Assembly (NCBI GenBank): GCA_030704615.1
Contig: CM060731.1
Coordinates: forward strand, 78,846,756 to 78,910,755
Length of the DNA: 64,000 nucleotides
Direction of reading: 5' to 3'
DNA from: Takakia lepidozioides
Taxonomy: Eukaryota; Streptophyta; Takakiopsida; Takakiales; Takakiaceae
The position numbers and the translations under genes were made by a program. Shown piece after piece: positions 24,017-34,679 of the stretch (positions within the stretch are counted from its first letter, which is position 1; the number at the start of each line of letters is the position of its first letter). Under the pieces are notes generated by a model. That model was given only the letters and a program-made list of their open reading frames with translations, did not search any database and was not told the origin of the DNA.

Positions 24017-24544
24017 TCACCTCAACTTGTGGTCAACTCCCCTTCGCGGTGGCAAGTTGCTTGGTAAATCCTCCGGCATCACATCCTGGTATTTCTCCAA
24101 GATCCCCTTGATCCAATCTGGGCTCGGCTCCCTATCGCCTTTTCCCTTCACTTGTCTTACATAAAGCAAAAAGTGGGGCTCGTGTGCCTCCTCCACGACC
24201 CACTCCCTAGCTGACAGAAGGTTTATTCGCCCTCCCACGAGTTTGGGCGTTTCCGACACTCGTAAAACTTCGCCACCATTCCCACACGGCAGCGTGACTA
24301 CTGTCTTGCGGCCATCTATGACCGCTCCGGATTTGCTCAAAAAGATCATCCCCAAAATGAGATCCACTCCATCGATCTCGCAAATGGTGAAGTTCTCACG
24401 TCCCTCCCAACTCCTCAGTTGAAGAGGAACATCGAACGCCAACCTCGTCGCCAATTGTGGTTTTTCTTTGGCAGCACGCACCTCAATAGAGGCCCCCACG
24501 TCACTTGTCGGGAGCCCCAGCTTTCGTGCCATTGCCGGTGTCAT
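24017..24544 (-). pseudogene. Retroviral-type aspartic protease
   Basis: Frame contains DLILGMIFLSKSGAVID, the second conserved block of Ty3 proteases. The active-site region lies just upstream, where the frame (about 24560) ends in SLMVDT, consistent with a D-(S/T)-G site interrupted by a mutation. Confidence 0.7.
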
Positions 24545-24559
24545 GAAAGAGTGCGAAGC

Positions 24560-25845
24560 TCATGTGTCCACCATCAACGACACATTAGTTCCAGAAATTA
24601 TCCCATCCACGAACATTAACTGACTTCCTTTACGCAAGGCGCCAGTTTCCTGATACAACTCACAAGAGTAGTTGCCTATCTTGCAAGTCTTGGCGACCAC
24701 CGCCTCCACCAAGCGGTTGATTGAATCTTTGGACAGCTCCGTGGCCGCCCAAGTCATGTTCAATTGTCGGGGTTTCGTGCACTTCTTAGCCATGTGCCCA
24801 GGCTCCCTGCAATTGAAGCACACTCCATCGAAGGTCGCCTTCTGTCCGTCATAAGCAGCCACACCTGCTTTTTATTTCGGAGCACCGGGTGCCGCCTTGA
24901 CGTGTGAAGGCCCTCCATTCGATTTCCACGTGCCATTGTCGTCGCGTGGCCTATCCCACTTCTTTTCCGGTCGGAAGGAGTCACCCTCCCGCCGGGCCTT
25001 CTTGTGGTTCAGCTCCGAACGGCCTTGTCTTTCGCCCCTAGGGACATCCGAGAAACATTTAGCCCTCTCAATTGCCTCGTTCAAAGTCTTAGGTGACTTC
25101 TCCTCCAACTTCTGCCTGGCCCATGGGGCCAGTCCCGCCACAAAGTTGAAAACCATTTATGGTTCTGTCATGTCTGCGACTTCGAGCAATAACACATTGA
25201 AAGCCTGAACATATCCCCGAATGTCATCCGTTTGTTTCAAATTCCTCATCTTGTCACGGGCGAGCCAGGACGTGTTGAGGGGCACAAACTGTCTCTTCAT
25301 AAGTTCCTTGAACCCACTCCAGTTCAAGGTTTCCGGGTTTGGACCTCGGTTGTGAAGGCGTTTCTGCCACCATTGTTGAGCATAGCCCCTCAAATAGGTG
25401 GGAGCCACTTCCACCCGATCCTCGTCACTCAACTTGGCCGCCCGGAAGTACTGCTCCAGCTCCAAGAACCAGGTGTTGAGTGCCTTCCGATTTCGGACGC
25501 CCTCGAAGGTGTCGGGTTCCTTAGGCTTCACCTTAAACTTTGTCTTAGTGGAAGTGGCATTAGCCGCCTTTAACACGTCTTTCAACGTTCCGCCAAACTG
25601 CGCCAACAACCCTTCCCAAAAGGCTTCTGGCATGGGAGACATCTGTTGGTCTGTCGGAGTTCTCAAGAATTCCTCGGGCTCCGACTTCTCAGATTCCTCC
25701 CGTTCTTGAGCGGCCTCGTTTTCAAAAGCATGCATCGCTTCTTCAAATGGCCGCTTCAGTGACACGTCGCCCCCATCGGGCTCACCAGGATCCTCATCTT
25801 TCGGGCCGTTCCACTTTCGCTTTGGCTTGTCTAACCCCATGATGA
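24560..25845 (-). pseudogene. Gag polyprotein with CCHC zinc knuckle
   Basis: Starts near 25840 (MGLDKPKRKWNGPKDEDPG). The capsid-like region has FEGVRNRKALNTWFLELEQY and RGYAQQWWQKR. The frame is cut by a TAA at about 25157 and resumes as FVAGLAPWARQKLEEK. The nucleocapsid knuckle is CFNCREPGHMAKKC at about 24780-24820. Confidence 0.88.
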
Positions 25846-25881
25846 GGCCGATCCCAAGGACGATCGCGTACTGAACTCTAA

Positions 25882-25893
25882 GCTCTGATACCA
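25882..25893 (-). promoter_or_regulatory. Primer-binding site (initiator Met tRNA)
   Basis: Minus strand reads TGGTATCAGAGC, the classic plant primer-binding site complementary to the 3' end of initiator tRNA-Met, two bases inside the 5' LTR. Confidence 0.95.
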
Positions 25894-25895
25894 AG

Positions 25896-26592
25896 TGTCG
25901 TGCACCTCACTTCGGTAAGCTCCCCTTCAAGTCATAGTTATTCGCTTTGATGCGCGCGCCTAACTCCCAACCTGGCCGCCGGGCCTTCTTGGAGCGGTCC
26001 CCCTTTACTCTTCCAAAAGACCCTCCACCGATTTGGCCCTAGTGGAAATTCCCTTTGGTAAATGGCAGTCCGGAATAGCTCCCCACTCCTTGGTCGCTTT
26101 CCGGCTCGCTCGCTTACTCACTAGTTTTTGGTTACCAACGGGCTTGCACTGTTCTCGGGGTTACTACTCCCTATATATACTTCTGTGACTGTCCACGGGG
26201 GTTTCACAAACAACCATGCCATTTTATGGCGAACCACCACGAAGACCCTCGACTCCCGGTGAGTCTTGGCCCACCCACCACGGTCCCATTGGACCGTGAT
26301 GAGTCCCAAGACTCCCCACGACTCCCACCACAAGGTCTCCGCCCCATGGTGAGTCCTATGCTACCCCCACTAAGTCCCGCTAAGCTACCACCACCCCTTG
26401 TGGAGCCACCCCCACCGCAACCCGGTGTGCTGGGCTCCACCTAGTAAGCACCTCCGCCTCCTTGAGTGCCTTGAGTGCCTTGGGCACTCAAGGGTGCTTC
26501 AGCCCCCGTACCTATCGCTGCCACTGCCCCCACCACAAGGGCAGCCCCTCCTGCGTCCCGACCCCCTACCCTCAAGGCAAAGGGCCGCGATA
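25896..26592 (-). repeat. 5' LTR of chromovirus (697 bp)
   Basis: Matches the left LTR with scattered substitutions and a 24-bp gap near 26000. Its outer end has CGATA instead of CGACA, one terminal mutation. The divergence suggests an old insertion. Confidence 0.95.
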
Positions 26593-26754
26593 GCCAGGGC
26601 CTGTCAGGCCTCTTTCCACAATCGCAAACATTGTGTGGCCATCTCCTGATGATGAAGTTCATTTTTGGAAACAAAATAACCCAAAACAAGGTGATTCAAA
26701 GGCAGTTGCAGTTGACATGAGCTCATCTGTCTGAATAAGGATCTGGCATACATA

Positions 26755-27475
26755 ATACACATGACATCAGAGATGGCCCTCTTGGCCAAAGTGGGGGGTT
26801 TAGGGGATGTGCTAACTGGTCCTGCTCTGGCATGACTTGAAAGGGGACATAAAGTGGAGGTGATGCTACCTTTTTATGAGAAGATACCTAAGGATGAGAT
26901 CGAGTTGTTCTTGCCGTCTCATATTCATCATATCATAGGGGAGAATTGGGTGTCCATTCACATTTATCGTGGTAAGGTCTTGGGAGTACCCATTCTATTT
27001 GGAGCCAAACAACCAATTTTTGAAGGGGTCACAAATCTATGGAGGGTCTTATGATGACCTGGAAGCATATATGTTTTTCAGCCGTGCCAGCCTTGAATGG
27101 ATGCAGGTTTGAGTTGTTGCCCTTCACAATTTGATAACTTGACATGTTTGCTCCATCAGTCCCTTGTGAAATCGATCATATTACAATTAGGTCAGAAATG
27201 GAATTCATGCTTTTTACAAAGCTAGATACTATATAGTGTAAAGATTGTTCAGACAAAAGTGTGGCTAGTTTGATATTGCTGCAGTCCAGAGGCCCAAACA
27301 TTCAACCTTAGGAACTTTGTTCATTTGAGACCACTAACCCATCTATCTCACCCCACTTTTATCGTTCTTCTTATACACACAGATCAGAAGAACCCAACCA
27401 GACATAATTCATATCTATGAGTGGCAAATACTTGGCCTGGCAATGCTCTATTGGGACATGCACCACCACATATAT
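26755..27475 (+). pseudogene. Starch synthase (SSV-like, GT5) pseudogene fragment
   Basis: The first exon-like block, 26755-27106, encodes the ADP-glucose-binding loop KVGGLGDVLTG, followed by VEVMLPFYEKIPKDEIE and RGKVLGVPILF. It has an in-frame TGA at 26833-26835 and a frameshift near 27020, after which YGGSYDDLEAYMFFSR is read; a GT donor follows at 27107. A second block from 27383, after an acceptor-like ACACAG, reads QPDIIHIYEWQ and AMLYWDMHHH. GGSY...EAY and MLYWDMHHH resemble the starch synthase V subgroup more than SSIII or SSIV (judged from memory). No later exons are seen. The chromovirus ends 158 bp upstream and may have split the original gene. Confidence 0.75.
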
Positions 27476-27579
27476 GGTGAATATACTAGTTTCAGGCCCT
27501 GTAAGACTATGTTGTATGAGTTTAATCAGCTGGAAGTAATCTCTGCACAATGTTTTTTTCAAGAATGTATCTTCTAAAA

Positions 27580-28053
27580 TATATGGTCATTATCCTGAAT
27601 TATATCAAAATGTTAATGTCCACAGTAAACCTCGAAAATCTGGGCATGTGCAACACTTTAAATTGCAAGATATGCTTTAAATAAAGACAAAATAAATTAT
27701 GAACGCCGGAACAAATATGCAGTAAAAAAAACAACAATATTTTTTTCATGAAAACATTACAAATGAAAATCCAAACAATTTGAAATCTAAACCAATCAAA
27801 AACAGAGATAAAAGAGAAATCATGTAAACAACATTCATAATCCAAATCTAGCTAGTAGTTGTATCAAAACGAGCCACAATTTCTTTCTCTTTTGATGGAT
27901 CTTTTTTTAGATTTTTTTCCAAGGCAGTGTCCCCTTTCTTAGCCTCCATGGCTTGTCATGTGAGGTTATTTTTCCCTCAGCAATATATTTTGGTCTATCC
28001 CATACATTGTATTTTATTTGAAAAGAAAAACGAGCCACATAAGTTACCCACCT
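27580..28053. other. AT-rich spacer, nothing recognised
   Basis: No coding domain or repeat seen. Confidence 0.5.
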
Positions 28054-28275
28054 AGGGTTGGTAGCTCGGTTGGATAAGTGCACTGTGTGTCACCCTTGCA
28101 GGGTTCAAATCATACCACTTTGGTCCTGCGGGTCCTGACCGGTTGGTCTGGGGGTGACGTTTCCCCCTTGTGTGCCCAATGCCTTATCTTAAAGGGGGTT
28201 AATTTTTCCCCTTCTCAAGGGTCTGAAATGTAAGCAGTCACTCCCAGGTTTCCTTTAAATATAATCTTAAAAAAA
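28054..28275 (+). mobile_element. tRNA-derived SINE
   Basis: The 5' part has an A-box-like TAGCTCGGTTGG at about 28071 and, some 30 bp on, a B-box-like GGGTTCAAATC at about 28102, the internal RNA polymerase III promoter of tRNA genes. It does not fold as a complete tRNA and is followed by a tRNA-unrelated body and an A-rich 3' end (AATATAATCTTAAAAAAAAC). This is SINE architecture; family not identified. Confidence 0.6.
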
Positions 28276-28289
28276 ACATTACCCTAAGT

Positions 28290-28811
28290 TAGATGGGTGA
28301 CATGGGCCCAAAGCTGAAAAAACCATTGGCCCCTAATAGAAAAGTCGATTCAAAAGTTGAGACAGATGCAAAATGGTTTCAACTCGACATGATCTTGTTA
28401 CCTAACCTCCACCCAAAAAGACAACTGCTGCCCAATCCAAAAAATCTTTAAATCCCAAAAATCTTTGTCGTTCAATGTGGAACATGATACATATTTATTA
28501 TTAGGAACACAAATCTGTGAAGTTTTTGAAGGGTTTGGATGAAATGATAACAACCATCCATCTTGAGAATTATTGAAAATAATATTTTGTCGATACTCTT
28601 ATAAAGGTATCATGTCGAAGTTGGGATGTCTGTTTGATAGATGTTTAATATATCAAACTCTTATACGTTGATACTCTTATAGTGGTATCATATTTGATGT
28701 AGATACATAGCCATATTGGCACATTTTTATCACTTAGTACTTTGACATATGTGCCAACTTCAATATGATTTTGTAGGTCAATCGTTTTTTTTCTTATTGT
28801 TTTTCTTTTTA
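28290..28811. other. No gene; short repeats
   Basis: The motif gatactcttata(a/g)(a/t)ggtatcat occurs at about 28590 and 28671. Otherwise unremarkable AT-rich DNA. Confidence 0.4.
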
Positions 28812-31414
28812 GTTTCAAAACAAACACCAGCCCAAGCAATTGGCCCTTGAGGTGGGGAAAAAAAAACCCTTTCTTCGCCATGGAGGCATTATAGGGGTAG
28901 AGCCGAAGCCCAAAGGTAAGAGAGACAGATGACATGCTAATACACGAGTGCCCCTCTTAGCCCAGCTGGGGCCTCCAAACCCTTAGTTGAACCACCGGTT
29001 GACCCCATTCACGTCGGTCATGCACACCATTTTTGGATGATCTACCCGGTACCTGACCCTCCATCACCTCGTCCAATCCGCAACCTCCTTAAAACCCTCA
29101 CTAAAGAATCCAAAAAACAAGCCTCGACCTCTCTCAGCCATACCAAGCTTCATATAAAAAAATGGACCCCTTCCAATGTCCTGCACCATAATTTATCAAA
29201 CCACTTCTGGAACTCCAAAGCCACCTCAGATGCACAAATAAGGCAAACACTCAAATTTAGATACGCCCAATATATGGGCCATCAATGCAAATACACCTTC
29301 TGGCCAACCCTATTCCCATCCCCACACTGCCCAATCTGCTCACACCTTCATGCTAAACGTGATACCTGGCCTCGTATTCTCAGCGAATGTCCACACCCTG
29401 TCATCCACGGGTTGCGAATCGCTCGTCATAATCATGCCGTATGGCACATCCACAAACTTCTCTTACAATGTAGTGCAACTAGATGGTTTATATTCATCAA
29501 CGCTGGCACCTACCAGGGTCGACCTCCAGACCATACAGTACGTACTTGGCTCCTTCCATGTATCTGTCAACCTTGCGGGTCCTGCACATGCCTCGCTAAA
29601 CTATGCCCGGATATCCTCATAGTCCAGGGCCTCCCCGTTAACAATATTTCAAACATTTATAAGTATTTAAGTACAGAAATGCATTGACTATATATCTATA
29701 CATCCAACTTATTGCACGACAATGAAATTTTTTGTACACATAAATGATCAATATATAATAAAAGGTACATGTAAGAATGAACAGGGAATTGTGATATTTT
29801 ATATGCATTTAAAAAGGCTGTTATTGGATAGATTTTAATTCAATCTGTCACATATTTGTAATTATTTTTAATACAAAATATTTCATTGCATATCTGTCAA
29901 TACAAAAATTCCAAGTATTACGAACAAACTAGAAAACTATAGAGTATACGTCCACACATGTTATTAGATCCAAATGTTCTTTATCACAATTCCTATGCAT
30001 CCATCCTATACATAGGTTACTCATAATCTTCTTGAATTCATGGGATACACATAAATGATCTATATAATAATAGCAAGTGCATGTACGAATGAATATTAAA
30101 TTATGAAATCTTATCTGTATTTTAAAATAATTTTAAAATTTTAAAATAAGAATGAACAGGGTATTGTGATATTTTATATGCATTTAAGAAGGCTGTTATA
30201 GAATAGATTTTAATTGGATCTGTCACATATTTGTAATATTTCATTGCATATCTGTCAATACAAAAATTCCAAGTATTACGAACAAACTAGAAAACTATAG
30301 AGTATACGTGCACACATGTTATTAGATCCAATTGTTCTTTATCACAATTCCTATGCATCCATCCTATGCATAGGTTACTCATAATCTTCTTGAATTCATG
30401 GGATACACATAAATGATCTATATAATAATAGCAAGTGCGTGTACGAGTGAATATTAAATTATGAAATCTTATCTGCATTTTAAAATAAATTTGTTATTTT
30501 TTTATAATCCGGTCTCACACATCCTTGTATTTTTAATTAAAAATAATTTATTGCAGGACAATGAAAATATTCTACTTATGAGACTCTGTACATATAAATG
30601 ACCAATATAATAATAGAAAACACATGTAAGAGTGAACACTGAATTGTGATATTTCATATGCATTTAATAAGGCTGTTATAGGATATATTTTAATTCAATC
30701 TCTACCCCTTTGTGATTTTTTAATTCACAATATTTTATTGCATATCTCATAATATAAAAATTCTAAGTAATACGAATAAACTAGAACACTATAGATTATA
30801 GGTCCACATATTAGATCTAGTTGTTCTTTCAATATCATCAAATTATTACGTTATAGGCCAACATTCTTAAAGACAAAGTCTCATCATATTTGAATTATGC
30901 AAATGACCCTAAACCCTCTACGTATATGTATACATATATATATGTATTTATCAGAAATTAGGTTGTGCCAATCTGAACTAAGTTGTGCCAACAACCTGGC
31001 GCCACCAACCTTGTTGGCGCCGCCTGCCTTAGTGGCGCCACAAACCTTAACGGCACCACTAACCTTGTTGGCGCCACCTGCCTTAGTGGCGCCACCTACG
31101 CTGTTGAGGCCCATGTTGTCAACAAGTGGTGTGAACAACTAAGTTGATTTGTCGAGGGACGTGGTCATAGGGTATTCCTTCGTGTACCGAATGCTCGACA
31201 AATCAAAGATGAAAGCATCTAAGCATAAATTTGAAGGATCTAAGAATCTATTAGAGAATATTTGCTGAACAAGTGGGATGAAGACATGGGCATTTGGTAT
31301 TCCAACGCATACCGTTTGCCCACAAAATCAACCCTGGACAAATCATCTACAACCACTAGTGGTTGATTTGTCGAGGGTTGTAGATGATAGTAAAATTGTC
31401 GAGCATTTGGTATT
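28812..31414 (+). mobile_element. Unclassified ~2.6-kb element, right inverted copy
   Basis: Inverted counterpart of 11358-14222. The plus frame 29037-29687 encodes a 216-residue remnant with HLHIKKW-like text, RQTLKFRYAQYMGHQC, CPICSHLHAKRDTW...LSECPHP and RIARHNHAVWHIHKLLL. The Cys/His arrangement resembles the tail after RT in some non-LTR elements, but RT is absent. The AT-rich middle, the GGCGCC minisatellite (31000-31100) and the terminal CTCGACAAATC motifs follow. The ends coincide with those of the left copy to the base. Confidence 0.7.
29037..29687 (+). pseudogene. ORF of the inverted element (Cys/His-rich tail)
   Basis: The longest surviving ORF in the right copy, 216 codons; the left copy keeps only pieces (13347-13684, minus). 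Contains CPIC, HPVIHGLRIARHNHAVW and CICQPCGSCTC. Possibly the C-terminus of a non-LTR retrotransposon ORF2. No catalytic residues seen; function unknown. Confidence 0.45.
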
Positions 31415-31572
31415 CCATATCATACAACTGTGTGAAATCAGTGTCCTTGCAATAAGTACCTACAGTGACTCGGCAAACACTTCCACCTCCATACATAGAA
31501 ACATTCTACACAGCTTGCTTGTCCAATCCACTCCCATGCATCACCGCCGAATGATTCATTCCAGTATGGGGT

Positions 31573-31598
31573 TGCCGAGGTAGGGCCCTACCTCGGCA
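31573..31598. repeat. Perfect 26-bp palindrome
   Basis: Each 13-base arm (TGCCGAGGTAGGG and its complement) pairs perfectly with no loop. Located in GC-rich DNA between the inverted element and the next gene. Confidence 0.95.
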
Positions 31599-32315
31599 GG
31601 TGCGAGACGACACGATGAAGCCTGCGCGTGGGGCCCCACGCCATCTCCTCCGTCCTCTTCTGCAATATTCTTGTCACACCCTGCCTAGCCTATATCCTTC
31701 CGACAAAAAGGACCATCCAAAAAAGAATAATCCCATAACTGTTGCACCGAACTTGCATCCCGATTTAGGTCAATCTAGGCGGCGTCGCTCAGGTGAATTT
31801 GGGCGACAGAATCTGCGGATTCCAACTTAGGGTATCGGTAACGAATCCAGAATCCGCACTCCAGATCCAGTCATGATTCGGAATCGCCCTGCCCAATTAG
31901 AATCGGTCCACCCGCCTGCCTGTAAAGCGATTCTAATATTGTGTGGTAGTTTACTGCGGGGCGTGGCCCTCACCCGGCCTGGGCCCGCCGCTCTTAATTC
32001 CCACTCAAATTATTTACTTAAGTATCTCATGAATTACATGAAATATTTAATTTTTATCTCAATACTGGATTTGTATTTTTTCAATATTTAGAGGGACTCA
32101 TTGAGTATTATCCAATCTCCTTTTTATTTTTATTATTTTTATTTATAAAATTTGAGAGAGATAATAAGTTTTATTAAAAAATAGAGATTAGAGAGTTTAT
32201 GTGTGCGATAATCATGGTCTGAGAATAGTAACGGGACAGTAGCTGTACAGTATGGGTCACAATGAATAACTATTAGTCGTGAGTAAATACGTCCAGTTAG
32301 TGAGCTGGCTCCCAC

Positions 32316-32399
32316 ACACGTGTCAGTGGACAAGCACTCTCCACGCGGACAGTGCTACCCGCGCCACCTGATGCGGCCACTGATGGGTACAGGCACGTG
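32316..32399. promoter_or_regulatory. Two CACGTG (G-box) sites in a GC-rich promoter-like region
   Basis: ACACGTGT at 32316-32323 and GGCACGTGG around 32394-32399. A TATA-like TATAGTATAATAAT lies near 32446. G-boxes bind plant bZIP and bHLH factors. They lie 120-200 bp upstream of the ORF at 32515 and could serve it or the downstream kinase gene. Inference only. Confidence 0.4.
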
Positions 32400-32514
32400 G
32401 CAGTGATGGGGGTTAGTTAAGAGTAAAAAGTAAATGGAGTTAATAGTATAGTATAATAATAGGCCGTGCGTTTCTCGGGGTCTGGGCCTTTATCGTACTG
32501 TTTTGGCGTAGTCG

Positions 32515-33138
32515 GTGTCGGTGGAGCTCATTCGTTGGAAGTTCATCCATCCGGAAGCAGGAGAAGAGGAGAGTAGAGTGAGAAGAGCGTTTACCCTAGG
32601 GGGGGGAGCTGCTGCCCCTATACCCTACGTTCAACCCTGCGTCATGGCCTCCCTCGGAAGATTTACAAGTCGGGGAATTGAGAGAGGAGTTGCAGGAATC
32701 TCACACATGGTCTGCACTGACTGCAGAGATTCGTGTGGGATTCGTCCTCCAGTTTTTACTGCAAATGGCGGTCGGGAGAGATCTAGACATTCAATTGTGA
32801 CTGAGAGAGAGCAGGGAGGTTGTTATGGTTGCAAACGGAGTCTAGATCGTCGCCTGGTGTGGAGAGTTTTGGGAGGAGAGGGGGATGGTGGAAATGGTAG
32901 GGTAAGAAGGAGGCAGGAAACGGGGGAGGTTGTCGGTTTTTATTTTTGCAAAATTTGCGGGGCAGTAGTGTGTCAGAGTTGGGATTCAGAAGTCAACAAT
33001 CAGCCGGTCCTACCGGACTCAAAGAACGAGAAAATTTCAAGGAAGGAGGAGTGTGTCGGGACCGGGATTGGAAGTCAACCTGCAGAGGGAAAGGAAGGGG
33101 AAGAGAGGAGTGTAGTTTGTAAAGTGATTGCGTCATAG
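32515..33138 (+). CDS. Unassigned ORF, possible 5' exon of the downstream gene
   Basis: 207-codon ORF; an internal ATG at 32644 starts MASLGRFTSRG. Contains two CxxC pairs (CYGCKRS and FYFCKICGAVVC) and an Arg/Gly-rich composition, unlike its AT-rich neighbours. No family recognised. It sits behind a promoter-like region and 1.5 kb ahead of the kinase ATG, so it may be a transcribed 5' leader rather than a protein. Confidence 0.3.
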   Translation: MSVELIRWKFIHPEAGEEESRVRRAFTLGGGAAAPIPYVQPCVMASLGRFTSRGIERGVAGISHMVCTDCRDSCGIRPPVFTANGGRERSRHSIVTEREQGGCYGCKRSLDRRLVWRVLGGEGDGGNGRVRRRQETGEVVGFYFCKICGAVVCQSWDSEVNNQPVLPDSKNEKISRKEECVGTGIGSQPAEGKEGEERSVVCKVIAS

Positions 33139-34679
33139 AGACTCGAAGTTCGTACACATTGGGAGATTACATCTGTATGCATTTGCAGAGAGAAGGAATT
33201 TGTTCGCCGAGAAGCGATACTTGTGTGCAGTTGAGGCATCATGCATTCAAGACAAAGCTTTGAGAGTATTGCGCCTGAGAATCTCATCCAACAGCTGATC
33301 TCATAAGGTGTCGAAGCCTTAAAGGCACATTGTCGTCAGGTTGTCCACCTTGCCTTTTATGTGCTTGCATTCCATTCGATCCGCTGTAGACTACTCCAGC
33401 AGGTCTCTCTCAAATCAAGTTTAAATGTGGGCTATTTACAAGAGGTGAAGTTCAGAAGGCGTCAGTTTTTACGAGTAGGATCGTATTAATAACCTCCTCC
33501 CTCACGCATCTGTTATGGTCAAGCAATCGAAGGAGTGTAGTAGCAGATTCACTTTGGTAGTCGCGGTAGGTGGTCAGTGCATTGATGGTTAGATAAGTCG
33601 GGGATTCATTCTTTTGTGTATGAGAGACAAGAGACACGTATCGAAAGTAGTTAGACCGTCTCATATGTATAGCTGTATGTATTCGAGAATAGTAGTGCTC
33701 GTGGCCGTGTGAAGAAATTGGATTCTGCAAGCACATTGCGGATAAATTCTCGCGCTTCTAAATGGACGTCGTGTTTTGCAATTTATGACCGGGGTAAATG
33801 TGATCAGAGTAGCCATGAATTGAACCAATGAAAACCAGTAGCCTGGAAATCAGACTTCTCAAGTGTCACTCCCGGAAATCAATCTTCTCCCATTGCTTTC
33901 CCTGCCAGCGGTATATGTTATGTCTTCTTATCATGCCAATGACATCGTCCAAATGCACATGCTTGTATTTGCTATTTCAGTTTTGTCGAGAACGGATTTG
34001 ATGAATCTACAAAGTTCTGCATGTTCAACACTGGAGTAGTTTCTTTATCTTTCGATACAAAAAGGCTTTGGAAAGCATCTCTGACTTTCAATTGCCTGTT
34101 GTGGTTGGTAAGGCTTATGTTCAGAATTTTACATTGCATTGGAATGACAGATGAGATCAGGGTTGCTTATGTAGTCAGTCTTTTGTTGCCAGATTGGTGT
34201 GCGTCAAGCAACACGACCGGGGCATGAAACAGGATTGAAAAGTTGACATTGGAAGGCAAGGACCCATTGGTCATGCACTTCTATTTCTATCTTGTAAAAT
34301 TGGTAAATCCTTATTTCCCCATTTTACTTTCCAGGGTAGTCATTGTTGTTCTCCTTTTCTTGTAGTTAGAGGTTTGGTCTAGTATGGCTTTATTGCCAGG
34401 AAACTGGTTGCAGTTACCTTGTATGTTTACTGGACAAAACTCCTTATATATCGATTGAATGTTCATGCTTCCTATACAATATCCCACATCCCTATCAAAT
34501 TAGTCCATAATGAGTTATCTACTGACAAGACAAACTGACTGTCATTACCAAGTTCATAATCTGGAAGCTTTAATGAACTTACAGATGAAGACTTGGATGT
34601 GAGTATGATATTGGTGTCATTAAATCGTTGCAGCTTTTACCCCAGCTACTGCCATCACAGTCGAGGAGTGAAACTCAAA
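33139..34679. other. Possible long 5' intron/leader, no gene recognised
   Basis: Only short non-homologous ORFs. May be a 5' UTR intron of the kinase-like gene. Confidence 0.4.

Larger units (their letters stand above)
19492..26597 (-). mobile_element. Ty3/gypsy chromovirus, degenerate full-length copy
   Basis: 7.1-kb LTR retrotransposon on the minus strand: LTRs 19497-20220 and 25896-26592, 5-bp target duplication GCCAG at 19492-19496 and 26593-26597, and primer-binding site next to the right (5') LTR. Order on the minus strand: gag with CCHC knuckle, protease, RT, RNase H, integrase, chromodomain, the standard order for plant chromoviruses. Each domain is recognisable but broken by stops and frameshifts, so it is non-autonomous now. 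A solo LTR of the same family is at 62608-62928. Confidence 0.95.

Noticed and set aside
28066-28140. tRNA gene
   Set aside because: A- and B-box-like motifs exist but the arms do not form a full cloverleaf and there is a longer SINE-like body with an A-rich tail.
11358-31414. Giant DNA transposon with 2.6-kb terminal inverted repeats
   Set aside because: No outer target duplication was found, and the interior contains unrelated insertions (chromovirus, pseudogene) without a transposase; kept only as an alternative in a finding.
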